NCBI RefSeq assembly: GCF_016805985.1
Contig: NZ_CP017661.1
Span: 372,001-436,000 of the forward strand
Direction: 5' to 3'
DNA: 64,000 nt
DNA from: Microbacterium sp. JZ31
GTDB lineage: Bacteria; Actinomycetota; Actinomycetes; Actinomycetales; Microbacteriaceae
Below the pieces are notes generated by a model, which saw nothing but the letters and a program-made list of their open reading frames with translations, had not been told where the DNA came from and did no database searches. Position numbers and translations under genes: made by a program. Below are positions 56,892 to 64,000 of the stretch, one piece after another. Position 1 is the stretch's first letter; each line of letters begins with the position of its first letter.

Positions 56892-57706
56892 ATGGAATCG
56901 GGAAAGCAGCTTGCGGAGTTCCTCCGAGCGCGACGCGACCTCATCCAGCCAGAAGACGTCGGTCTTCCCAGCGGAAGCCGTCGACGGGTCCCCGGCCTCA
57001 GGCGCGAGGAGGTCGCGCTGCTGGCCGGAATCAGCAATGAGTACTACCTCCGGCTCGAGCAAGGACGCGACCTGCACCCGTCCGAGCAAGTCGTCGAAGC
57101 GATCGCATCCGCTCTCCAGCTCGATGACGAGTCCCGCGCTCACGTGCTCGAGCTCTCACGAGCTCGCGCACGGCAGACCAGGACGGTTCCGCGGAAGCCG
57201 GAGCGGGTCCCGAAGGCGTAGGGATCCTCCTCGGCACACTGAACGTCCCCGCGTTCGTGATGGACAAGTACCGCGACATCCTCGCCGTGAACCGCCTCGC
57301 CACAGCCCTGGACCCGACGCTCTTGGTCGGCGCGAACCGTCTCATCTCGCTCTTCACCGACCCGGAGGCGCGCAGCTATTACCCCGACTGGGAAGAGAAC
57401 ACCGCCAGCGTGATCGCCCAGCTGCGAGCCGACATCGGAGGCGACGAGAACGACCCCAAGTTCCAGGCGATCGTCGGTCAGCTGTCCATAAAGAGCGACA
57501 GGTTCCGGCGGCTCTGGGCTCGTCACGACGTGCGAGGCACGGGGTCACCAACCGGGATCGTTCGCAACCCCCTCGTCGGAGATCTCACCCTTCGACGCGA
57601 GAAACTCGCCATCCTCGGCACTCACTCGCTCGTCCTCGTGATGTACCACGCAGAGCCGGACACGCCATCGGCCGACTCGCTAGCGCTCCTGTGCAGCTTG
57701 CAGTGA
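56892..57706 (+). pseudogene. XRE/MmyB-type regulator, frameshifted between domains
   Basis: The first ~105 residues form an XRE helix-turn-helix (FLRARRDLIQPEDVGLP, RVPGLRREEVALLAGIS, YYLRLEQGRD). At 57213-57217 one base is missing: frame 1 stops at TAG 57220, while the next frame continues as VGILLGTLNVPAFVMDKYRD and the MmyB ligand-binding domain to 57706. Adding one G to GAAGGC restores the full ~270-aa protein. Such regulators usually control an adjacent divergent oxidoreductase. Whether this is mutation or assembly error is open. Confidence 0.8.
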
Positions 57707-58062
57707 GCATGGTCGCTATCCGAGATCGCGGACTGGAGCGCTGAAGAGGCGCACCGCGAGCTGGTTCCCGTAGCCATATCCTCTGTGGATAACTGGGGAC
57801 GTGCCCTCTCCTTGAGATGGGTCGGCCGCCGGGCCGTCATGGATCGGCGTCCAAAATGCGGGGGTCTGAGCACGAGGCAGCGATGCGGTCGCTAAGTGTC
57901 CCCCGAGCCTCCGGAGGCTGTCGTTGGTCAGAACGTGTTGAGTGTCTTGTGTGTTTCGCGAGACGGAGGGTAGCGGCACAAAAAGCGAGATCAGCAACGA
58001 AAGTCGCGCCGTTGCGCGGGAGACCGTGTCAGCGGTGCTCGAGGCCGCGGGGGCTTGCATTG
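57707..58062. other. Right island margin without recognisable gene
   Basis: About 355 bp between the broken regulator and the tRNA fragment. Short frames on both strands show no recognisable family. It is the place where remnants of an integrase might be expected, but I could not identify any. Confidence 0.5.
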
Positions 58063-58120
58063 ACCCTGCTAAGGTGGAGTCCCCTCATGGGAACCGAGGG
58101 TTCAAATCCCTCCGTCTCCG
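58063..58120 (+). pseudogene. tRNA-Ser(GCT) 3' fragment
   Basis: 58 nt matching positions 51182-51239 of the intact tRNA with two mismatches, from the anticodon stem to the discriminator base. The 5' half (acceptor and D-arm) is missing, so it cannot be functional. It marks the right end of the island. Confidence 0.9.
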
Positions 58121-58157
58121 CCACGAAAGCCCCGGTCACCCGGGGCTTTCTTGTTGG
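58093..58157. repeat. Right direct repeat (att-like core, 65 bp)
   Basis: Exact copy of 51212-51276, 6,881 bp away and in the same orientation. Confidence 0.85.
58126..58152 (+). terminator. Duplicated tRNA-Ser terminator
   Basis: Same hairpin as at 51245-51271; part of the right direct repeat. Confidence 0.7.
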
Positions 58158-58194
58158 CGCGGAAGGCGCTGAATAAGGCGGATCTCCCGGTGGG

Positions 58195-58226
58195 CCCACA
58201 GGTGTCCCCGCGGGGACACCTGTGGG
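58195..58226. repeat. 32-bp perfect palindrome
   Basis: Half-site CCCACAGGTGTCCCCG followed by its exact reverse complement, no spacer. The equivalent place at the left end (51318-51350) is an imperfect copy. Confidence 0.85.
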
Positions 58227-58348
58227 TCACTTCGTGCCGTGTCTGAGCGCAAACCGACTCTGCCAGCCCGTTGTCGGCCCATGTCGTAGATGGTCTCGTC
58301 CGACCAGGCGATGGCGGTCTCGTCGAGGGTGGCTCGGTCTCGGGGACG

Positions 58349-58639
58349 TCAGGGAGCAGCTGGGCGGTCGAAGAGGCCGCCGAACGGGGCGTCGGGGTCC
58401 CCGGTGTCCCGCGGGTCGACCAGTACCGTCGCGACAGACATGACAACCTGCGAAGCGTGAGTGATGAGCGCGCTCACCGAGCGGTTGCCCACCACGACGA
58501 ACTCGACGAAATCTCCCAGGCTGTGCGCGGCGTCCACGATCTGCTTCTTCAGCGCAGCAAGGTCCTGCCCCTGCGCCAGGAGGAAGGACTCGCCATTGAT
58601 GCGGATCTCCGTCCGCACCATGGTGTGCATTTCAGTCAT
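58349..58639 (-). CDS. Small 'TMVRTE..LAQGQD' family protein, copy 1
   Basis: 96 residues. MHTMVRTEIRINGESFLLAQ, then QDLAALKKQI, FVEFVVVGNRSVSALIT and the acidic tail DPRDTGDPDAPFGGLF. Predicted as a small beta-alpha-beta-beta domain. Unknown function. ATG 58639 is seven bases after TAGGAT (58647-58652, minus strand), supporting expression as a leaderless transcript. Confidence 0.75.
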   Translation of the reverse strand: MTEMHTMVRTEIRINGESFLLAQGQDLAALKKQIVDAAHSLGDFVEFVVVGNRSVSALITHASQVVMSVATVLVDPRDTGDPDAPFGGLFDRPAAP

Positions 58640-58748
58640 CCCTCGAATCCTACGATCCGGGCAAGTGAGGACACGAATAGTCTGCATGATCCGGAGTGCC
58701 CGACGGCGGTGTCCCTCGTCCGTTCGCTTGGTGGACGGGTCGCACCGG

Positions 58749-59030
58749 CTATATGCCGTCGAAAGGGTCGCCGTACGGGTAGTCTTCGTCGCCGGTGTCC
58801 CGCGGGTCGTGCTGCACTGTCTCCGAGGACAGGGTGACCCGGGATGAGCGGTTGATGAGCACGCTCACGGCGCGATTCCCCACCACGGTGAAGTCGACGA
58901 ACGCACCGTGTCCCTGCGCTGCTTCCTTGAAGCGCCGCTGCAGGTCGGCGTAATCCTGCCTCTGCGCCAGCAAGTACGCGCGATCGTTGACGCGGACCTC
59001 GATCCGCACCATCGTCAGCAACTCACCCAT
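58749..59030 (-). CDS. Small 'TMVRTE..LAQGQD' family protein, copy 2
   Basis: 93 residues. LLTMVRIEVRVNDRAYLLAQ, FVDFTVVGNRAVSVLIN and the tail DPRDTGDEDYPYGDPFDGI. It is most similar to copy 3. Leaderless -10 TACACT (59037-59042, minus strand) six bases before ATG 59030. Its spacing from copy 1 is 109 bp, and both have their own promoter. Confidence 0.78.
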   Translation of the reverse strand: MGELLTMVRIEVRVNDRAYLLAQRQDYADLQRRFKEAAQGHGAFVDFTVVGNRAVSVLINRSSRVTLSSETVQHDPRDTGDEDYPYGDPFDGI

Positions 59031-59116
59031 CCCTGAAGTGTACGACTAGGGCGAGGGTTTGCCGTTGGGGTTGCAAATCACGTTGCGGTGGGGGCGTCGT
59101 CGCCCGAGTCTGTGCT

Positions 59117-59413
59117 TCACGGACTGACTTCGTCGAGGATCAGTTCTCCGCGTGCATTCAACTGGTTCACCATGCGCTCAGCGCGTTGGGGATCGATCTT
59201 CGGCGGGGGCTCCTCATCGAACTCGATCACCAACGGGATGCTCGGGTGCATCCACGCGGAGAGGCGACCTGGGCGCTTCTTCCCCGACGGCCACGTCATC
59301 ATGAAGCTTTCATGCCGGCGCAGCTTCATGCCGATCACGAACTTCAAGTGAGCCAGGAGCTCATCCTCCACCTCGATCGGCGGACGCGAGCTGTTGTACT
59401 CCAGTTTGCCCAT
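59117..59413 (-). CDS. DUF7882-family small protein, copy 1
   Basis: 98 residues. MGKLEYNSS, LLAHLKFVIGMKLRRHESFMM, WMHPSIPLVIEFDEEPPP and a C-terminal helix. This family is frequent in Microbacteriaceae and is often mislabelled 'ATP-dependent DNA ligase'; no ligase motif is present. ATG 59413 is six bases after TATCTT (59420-59425, minus strand). Function unknown. This is the most divergent of the three copies here. Confidence 0.78.
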   Translation of the reverse strand: MGKLEYNSSRPPIEVEDELLAHLKFVIGMKLRRHESFMMTWPSGKKRPGRLSAWMHPSIPLVIEFDEEPPPKIDPQRAERMVNQLNARGELILDEVSP

Positions 59414-59533
59414 GAGCAGAAGATACGCCTCGGATGGTCCCGACGCCCGTTCAGCACGGTCCGGCATGGAGAATCGTCCCGTGGACTGCGGAACCTGATG
59501 CGCGGCTGTTTCGATCGGAGACGCGCGCCATGT

Positions 59534-59812
59534 TCAGATGCCGTCGAACGCGCCGCCGTAGGGGAACTCTTCGTCGCCGGTGTCTCGCGGGTCGAACTGC
59601 ACCGTCTCGACAGACAGCACGACCTCCGAGCTGGAGGTGATCAGCACGCTGACGGGGCCGTTGCCGACAATGGTGAAGTCCACGAAAGCCGCGCTGTGCG
59701 CGCCCGCCTCGATCCGCCGTTTCAGATGAGCGATGTCCTGGCCTTGAGCGAGGTAGAAGGAGCGGCCGTTGATGCTCAGCTCCGTTCGGACCATCGTCTG
59801 CAGCTCACCCAT
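59534..59812 (-). CDS. Small 'TMVRTE..LAQGQD' family protein, copy 3
   Basis: 92 residues. MGELQTMVRTELSINGRSFY, LAQGQDIAHLKRRIEAG, FVDFTIVGNGPVSVLIT and DPRDTGDEEFPYGGAFDGI. Leaderless -10 TACGGT (59819-59824, minus strand) six bases before the ATG. Its closest relative is copy 2, but a DUF7882 gene lies between them. Confidence 0.78.
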   Translation of the reverse strand: MGELQTMVRTELSINGRSFYLAQGQDIAHLKRRIEAGAHSAAFVDFTIVGNGPVSVLITSSSEVVLSVETVQFDPRDTGDEEFPYGGAFDGI

Positions 59813-59999
59813 GTTGACACCGTAGGGGTGCCGTCCACGGACGCAGGGGGGCTTGCGAGTGCCTCTGCCGGAAGGTAGAAATCGCCAGCAGACGCTCGGA
59901 TGATCGAGCGTCTGGACGCCGGCTTCAGGCTGACCGGAAGAACGCGAGGCGAGCGCGTCGGCTCATGCGACGCCAAGCTCGATGACTATCGTCCCATCC

Positions 60000-60365
60000 A
60001 TGGGCGTCCTTCACTACGGCACTGACTCCAAGCCGATCCACATCGGCGATCGCGCACTCGCGCACCTCAAGATGGTGATCGTGGCGAAGCTGCGCCGCCA
60101 GGAGAGCTTCACCGTTTCCTGGCAGCACCCCGACGAAGACGGCACCGGTCGCAGCACGATCTGGCTGCACCCGTCGATCCCTATCCGCTTCGAGTTCGAC
60201 GAACCTGTCGCTCCTGAACTCAATCGGGCGTGGATCGAAGAGCTCGCTCAGTCAGCGAACGCTCTTGGCGGTATCACGCTCGTCGCCGAGCAAGTTGGAG
60301 CCGACGTGGACGACGCGCAGACCGACCTCGCGGATACGGGCGAGACTTCCGTTCCGGTTGGCTGA
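60000..60365 (+). CDS. DUF7882-family small protein, copy 2
   Basis: 121 residues. MGVLHYGTDSKPIHIGDRAL, AHLKMVIVAKLRRQESFTVS, STIWLHPSIPIRFEFDEPV and LNRAWIEELAQSANALGGI, which are close to family consensus. TATCGT at 59987-59992 and a seven-base gap set the start at 60000, not the upstream ATG 59982. An added acidic C-terminus (ADVDDAQTDLADTGE) recalls the DTGDE tail of the other family. Confidence 0.8.
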   Translation: MGVLHYGTDSKPIHIGDRALAHLKMVIVAKLRRQESFTVSWQHPDEDGTGRSTIWLHPSIPIRFEFDEPVAPELNRAWIEELAQSANALGGITLVAEQVGADVDDAQTDLADTGETSVPVG

Positions 60366-60438
60366 GCGCGACAGGGGACGTTTGGCTGTCGTGCAGGGCC
60401 GTCAGATCGCAATCGAAGAGCCGTCCCGCCGAGCGAGG

Positions 60439-60756
60439 TCAGTTCTCTGTGGGCTGCGTGGGGTCCGGCGGCTCAGGCATGACGGTGAGGCCGTTCGGGC
60501 CGCTCGCGGCCTTCATGAGCTCGTCGAGCCACGCCCGATTGATGCGTGGCGCGCGCCCTCCCGTGAAGTGGAACTGCAGCGGTACGGCGGGGTGCAGCCA
60601 GAAGCTGCGGCGGCCGATGCCCTCGCCCACCTTGGCGTCATACATGAAGGGCTCGCCGCGGCGGAGCTTGTTCATGACGACGAGTCGCAAGTGCGCCAGC
60701 GTGCGGTCATCGATGTCGATGGAATCCGTAGCCGCGCCGTAGATGAATCGCCCCAC
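60439..60756 (-). CDS. DUF7882-family small protein, copy 3
   Basis: 105 residues. GRFIYGAATDSIDIDDRTLA, HLRLVVMNKLRRGEPFMYD, SFWLHPAVPLQFHFTGG and INRAWLDELMKAASGPNGL. GTG 60756 is seven bases after TAAGGT (60764-60769, minus strand); the longer in-frame ATG start would include the promoter. It is convergent with copy 2. Confidence 0.8.
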   Translation of the reverse strand: MGRFIYGAATDSIDIDDRTLAHLRLVVMNKLRRGEPFMYDAKVGEGIGRRSFWLHPAVPLQFHFTGGRAPRINRAWLDELMKAASGPNGLTVMPEPPDPTQPTEN

Positions 60757-60769
60757 AACTGCGACCTTA

Positions 60770-61104
60770 CCGGCCCTCATGGATCGCGACTGCCCCTTCC
60801 AGTGTCCGGCGGGTTGTGGCCCCCGTCGCCTCAACGACGCCAGGAACGATGGGCCTGCTAGGACGCGCCGGCACCCGTCGCCCGGGCTGGAGCGCCGATG
60901 GCTGACTTGGCCTCACCCGGATGGGGGCTTGGATCCGCGGCCGGTGCGAAGGTCGCGGCATGGGCCTTCAGCAGCAGCTCGTTGCGATGCTCGGCGACAC
61001 CTTCAGAGTTGCGTGTAAGGAGGCTCTAAGTCTGTTTTGGGCGCAAGCCACGTAGAGCAACGGAATCGGGATCAGTGCGCTCCTGCTCGTAGCGTTTGCA
61101 GTGG
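60770..61104. other. Intergenic region without clear gene
   Basis: About 335 bp between the DUF7882 gene and the cupin regulator. A 30-codon frame at 60961 exists on the plus strand but has no similarity or good ribosome-binding site. Nothing else seen. Confidence 0.5.
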
Positions 61105-61659
61105 TCAGAGTGCCCCGTGGGTGTGCATGCGCTCGCCCGAGGCGCTGAAGATGCTGAGGACCTCCGCCGGCCCGTCCGCCGTCGCGCTGAGGCTGTGGGG
61201 CATCCGCGTGTCGAACTCCGCCGCCTCGCCACGCTCGATGATGTGCTCGTGATCGTCGAGCACGAGCCGCAGGCGGCCGCTCAGGACGAACAGCCATTCG
61301 TATCCGTCGTGCACGCGCGGCGCGGGCGCGTAGTCGCACGGTGGGAAGGTCACCTTGAAGGTCTGGACGGGTGAGTTCTCGAGCGTGAGGGGCGCGATGA
61401 CCATGCCGTCCCGGCGCTCGATCGCCCGGCGAACGCGCGGATCCCCCGACCCCGCGGGCACGAGATCGTCGAGGCGGATGCCGAGCTGGCGCGTCAGCGG
61501 AAGCAGGAGCGGCAGCGAGGCCTGACGCTTGCCCGATTCCAGGCGCGAGAGCGTGCTCGACGACATCCCGGCCCGAGAGGCCAGCTCCTCGAGCGTCCAC
61601 CCGCGCTCCCGACGCGCGGCGCGCAGGCGCGGACCGATCTGTTCCAACATGGCGTCCAT
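61105..61659 (-). CDS. XRE-family regulator with cupin domain
   Basis: 184 residues. The helix-turn-helix is at ~10-65 (LRAARRERGWTLEELASRAG, SSSTLSRLESGKRQ) and the C-terminal cupin at ~110-175 (HDGYEWLFVLSGRLRLVL, GEAAEFDTRMPHS). Cupin regulators sense small molecules. It is divergent from the FAD/methyltransferase fusion gene with a 65-bp gap and probably controls it. Confidence 0.92.
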   Translation of the reverse strand: MDAMLEQIGPRLRAARRERGWTLEELASRAGMSSSTLSRLESGKRQASLPLLLPLTRQLGIRLDDLVPAGSGDPRVRRAIERRDGMVIAPLTLENSPVQTFKVTFPPCDYAPAPRVHDGYEWLFVLSGRLRLVLDDHEHIIERGEAAEFDTRMPHSLSATADGPAEVLSIFSASGERMHTHGAL

Positions 61660-61668
61660 CGCTTCAGT

Positions 61669-61683
61669 TTGCCATTACCGCAA
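61669..61683. promoter_or_regulatory. Possible operator between the cupin regulator and the fusion gene
   Basis: TTGC-N7-GCAA inverted repeat (TTGCCATTACCGCAA) in the centre of the divergent intergenic region, placed as expected for an XRE dimer. Confidence 0.4.
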
Positions 61684-61724
61684 GAGAAGTTGCTGTGTCG
61701 ACCTTCGCGGGCGAGGCTCGATGC

Positions 61725-63263
61725 ATGACCAACGATTGGGATGCTGTGATCATCGGAGGCGGTGCGGCAGGTTTGAGTGCCGCACAGATGCTGGGACGGT
61801 CGCGCAGGCGCACGCTTGTGATCGACGGCGGGAGCCCGCGCAACCGCTTCGCGGCACACATGCACGGCGTGCTCGGGCACGACGGCCTCGACCCCGCCGC
61901 ACTCCTCGAACGGGGGCGGGCGGAAGCGCGCGCGTACGGCGTCGAGATCGTCGCGGGACTCGTCGCGTCGCTGTCGGACGTGGGCGACCGCCTGCGCATC
62001 GAGCTCGAGGACGGCGCCGTCGCGACGGCGCGCGCCGTCGTCATCGCGACCGGCGTGCGAGACGACCTCCCGGACGTCCCGGGGCTCGCGGACGGATGGG
62101 GCAGAACCGTGCTGCACTGTCCGTACTGCCACGGCTGGGAGGTCGCCGGGCAGCGCCTCGCCGTGCTCGCGACGTCGCCCATGAGCGTGCATCAGATCCA
62201 GCTCGTGCGTCAGCTCTCCGAAGACGTCACCGCTTTCACCGCCGCCGCGGAGCCCCTGGGCGAGGATGTCACGGCCCGGCTGCTGGCGCGCGGCGTCCGC
62301 GTCGTCCCCGCCGCCGTGCGCCGAGTCGAGCACGGCGAGAGCGGCCTGACCGTCGTGACCGATGACGGCGCGGAGACGGTCGTCGATGCGATCTTCACCG
62401 GCGGAGCGCCCCTGCTGGACCTCGCGTTCGCGGACGGCCTCGATCTCCAGCGCGCCGAAGCGCCGGGCGCCCCGCTGGCCGTCGACATGATGGGGAAGAC
62501 GAGTCATCCGAGGATCTTCGCCGCGGGCAACGTCACCTCCCCCTTCGCGAACGTCCCGGTCTCGATGGGTGCGGGGTCGATGGCGGGGGCCGGAGCGAAC
62601 GCGATGCTCACCGAGGAGGACTTCGCCCTGGCCGTCGCCGATCGCACCGCGCAGCGCAATGCCGGATGGGAAGAGCGATACGCCGCGCAGGACCGCTTCT
62701 GGTCCGGCCGGGTCAACGCGTCGGTGGCGGCCATCGTGACCGAGCTCGCGCCGGGCACGGCGCTCGACGTGGGTTCCGGAGAGGGCGGGGATGTCGTCTG
62801 GCTGGGCGAGCGGGGCTGGCGTGCGACGGGAGTCGACGTCTCCGCGACGGCTGTCCGCCGTGCGGCGGAGTTCGCCGCGGAGCGCGGCGTGGACGTCCGG
62901 TTCATCGTCGGCGACGGAGCCGGCTCCGTCGAGGGCGAGTTCGATCTGGTGCTGGCGAGCTTCCTGCACTCGTGGGAGAGCGACTTTCCCCGCATCCGCA
63001 TGCTGCGCGACGCCGCCGACCGGGTGGCCCCGGGCGGGCGCCTCCTCATCGTCTCGCACGCGGCTCCGCCGCCCTGGGCGCGGGAGCTGCCCGAGCAGGT
63101 GCCGGTCATGCGCACGCCGGGCGAAGAGCTCCGACTCCTCGACCTCGACCCCACCGGCTGGCAACCCGAGATCGTGGAGATCCGCCAGCGCGAGGCGACG
63201 GCGCCGGACGGCACGCCGTCGCACCTGGACGACGGCATCCTTCTCCTCCGCCGGCTCGCCTGA
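61725..63263 (+). CDS. Bifunctional thioredoxin-reductase-like oxidoreductase / SAM-dependent methyltransferase
   Basis: 512 residues. Part 1 (~1-300) is a thioredoxin-reductase-like flavoprotein: FAD motif VIIGGGAAGLSAAQ (~8), redox pair in HCPYCHGWEV (~130) and AAGNVTSPFANVP. The NADPH motif is degenerate. Part 2 (~315-512) is a class I methyltransferase with motif I ALDVGSGEGGDVVWLGERG and the GVDVSATAVRRA post-motif. The same fusion is known in other Actinobacteria. A substrate that is both reduced at a thiol/disulfide or metal centre and methylated is possible, but not shown. ATG 61725 has GAGG eight bases upstream. Confidence 0.88.
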   Translation: MTNDWDAVIIGGGAAGLSAAQMLGRSRRRTLVIDGGSPRNRFAAHMHGVLGHDGLDPAALLERGRAEARAYGVEIVAGLVASLSDVGDRLRIELEDGAVATARAVVIATGVRDDLPDVPGLADGWGRTVLHCPYCHGWEVAGQRLAVLATSPMSVHQIQLVRQLSEDVTAFTAAAEPLGEDVTARLLARGVRVVPAAVRRVEHGESGLTVVTDDGAETVVDAIFTGGAPLLDLAFADGLDLQRAEAPGAPLAVDMMGKTSHPRIFAAGNVTSPFANVPVSMGAGSMAGAGANAMLTEEDFALAVADRTAQRNAGWEERYAAQDRFWSGRVNASVAAIVTELAPGTALDVGSGEGGDVVWLGERGWRATGVDVSATAVRRAAEFAAERGVDVRFIVGDGAGSVEGEFDLVLASFLHSWESDFPRIRMLRDAADRVAPGGRLLIVSHAAPPPWARELPEQVPVMRTPGEELRLLDLDPTGWQPEIVEIRQREATAPDGTPSHLDDGILLLRRLA

Positions 63264-63457
63264 CCGGCCTCTCCGCGACGCCACTCGCTGTCCTTGGCGG
63301 GCGGCATTTTGCGCCGGGCTCAGGAGGTCGCCACAGAGGGTGTGCCGTCATGTCGTAACCGTCGCATAGGCAGTGCACGTGGCGGTGCCCAGAAGCAGCC
63401 AGAGGGGATCGTCCTGGTGATGCTCTCTGTCGCTCGCGGGCGCCGTGCCGCAAACGG

Positions 63458-64000
63458 TCACCGATCCCGCTGGGGTGCCGTGCCGACGGTGATCGTCCAC
63501 CGGGTGAGTTCCGCGGACAGAGCCGCAGCGACATCGAGCTGTATGAGGTGTCCTGCGTCCGGGATCAAGGCGACGGTCGCGTGGGGGATCGCCTCACGAA
63601 GACGCTGGGCGCGGTCGGCGGGAATCCACGCGTCCTCCGTGCCCCAGATGATGTGGACCGGCTCGGTGATGCTGCCGAGGTGCGGCTCGATCTCCGTCGT
63701 GAAGGACTCGTCTGCTTGCGCGATCTGCCGGTAGAACGCCGGCTGACCGATCTCACCCGTCCATGGCTCGACGAGCATTCGGAGGTCGTCGGCGTGCAGG
63801 CCTTTGTGGCTCGCACCGCTGATGTAGGCCTCCACCGCGCCGCGGTGAACCGCAGGCGGGAGCTGTTCGAACACCGTGGCGTGTGCTTTGACGAGATTGA
63901 AGAAGGGTGAGCCCCAGGGTGTGAGCGCCACCACGTCGGTCAGGCACAGCGAGGCGTACGCCGCGCCGTGGAGTAGGCGGGCTCGGAGTGCTACTGCTCC
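63458..64000 (-). CDS. Alpha/beta hydrolase, partial at right edge
   Basis: The frame is open from the right edge (GAVALRARLLHGAAYASL...) to the stop at 63458, so at least 180 residues are the C-terminal part of an alpha/beta-hydrolase with the N-terminal nucleophile region outside. The acid is probably D in WGTEDAWIPADR and the histidine is in PDAGHLIQ. VVALTPWGSPFF is typical of the esterase/haloalkane-dehalogenase-like group. Substrate unknown. About 195 bp between it and the fusion gene hold nothing recognisable. Confidence 0.85.
   Translation of the reverse strand, partial: GAVALRARLLHGAAYASLCLTDVVALTPWGSPFFNLVKAHATVFEQLPPAVHRGAVEAYISGASHKGLHADDLRMLVEPWTGEIGQPAFYRQIAQADESFTTEIEPHLGSITEPVHIIWGTEDAWIPADRAQRLREAIPHATVALIPDAGHLIQLDVAAALSAELTRWTITVGTAPQRDR

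Noticed and set aside
57716..58060. 114-codon frame on the minus strand at the island edge
   Set aside because: No similarity, no ribosome-binding site and no leaderless promoter; not supported.
59186..59878. 230-codon plus-strand frame across the small-gene cluster
   Set aside because: It is antisense to two small genes that have family conservation and their own promoters.
59117..60756. ATP-dependent DNA ligases
   Set aside because: DUF7882 proteins are often given this name, but they are ~100 residues and lack the KxDG nucleotidyltransferase motif.

Overview
The window is roughly 70% GC, with many GTG starts, 1-4 base ATGA/GTGA gene overlaps and actinobacterial gene families throughout. 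Family content (DUF7882-type small proteins, DUF3180, DUF4192, DUF222-HNH, mycoredoxin, leaderless TANNNT-N6/7-start promoters) points to a Microbacteriaceae genome, most likely Microbacterium or a close relative. It reads as chromosome with one small island.

Layout. 1-5.5 kb: end of a transglutaminase-like gene, then a tightly coupled signalling operon (RDD-FHA membrane protein, PP2C phosphatase, FHA protein, Ser/Thr kinase). 5.6-9.5 kb: a degenerate resolvase-like protein, a YpfJ-type zinc peptidase, prolyl aminopeptidase, mycoredoxin and a GT2-GtrA glycosyltransferase. 9.7-17.8 kb: a frameshifted hypothetical gene, DUF2243 and CtaG-like membrane proteins, two endonuclease/exonuclease/phosphatase paralogues, a membrane protein, and a divergent TetR/MMPL pair. 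17.9-18.7 kb: a small protein carrying seven 18-bp repeats beside a tRNA-Glu-Asp-Phe operon. 18.9-21 kb: M23 peptidase and inorganic pyrophosphatase. 21.1-32.2 kb: the conserved actinobacterial tilS-hpt-ftsH-folEPBK-DUF3180-bPH2-DUF2520-lysS run. 32.3-36.3 kb: DUF4192, a small membrane protein, cardiolipin synthase and a diacylglycerol kinase. 36.5-43.4 kb: a secreted repeat protein, then a lysine-to-glutaryl-CoA module (davB-davA, gcdH, CaiB-type CoA-transferase). 43.4-51.2 kb: DUF222-HNH protein, serS, a HAD hydrolase, Leu/Val-type dehydrogenase, M20 peptidase, tRNA-Ser(UGA), an LCP ligase and tRNA-Ser(GCU).

51.2-58.2 kb is a likely genomic island at tRNA-Ser(GCU). The 3' 58 nt of the tRNA plus its terminator are repeated 6.9 kb downstream, with a 65-bp perfect core. 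Inside lie an HxlR regulator, an MDR oxidoreductase-YbhB-TehA operon sharing a 17-bp operator-like site with hxlR, and a divergent MmyB-type regulator/SDR/SDR/YCII group in which three of four genes are broken. No integrase is visible.

58.3-60.8 kb holds six small genes from two families (a ~95-aa family and DUF7882), nearly alternating and each with its own leaderless promoter; this is the least understood region. 61.1-64 kb has an XRE-cupin regulator divergent from a thioredoxin-reductase-like/methyltransferase fusion, and an alpha/beta hydrolase running off the right edge.

There are five single-base homopolymer disruptions in the window. They may be real decay or assembly error, and should be checked against reads before gene loss is claimed.
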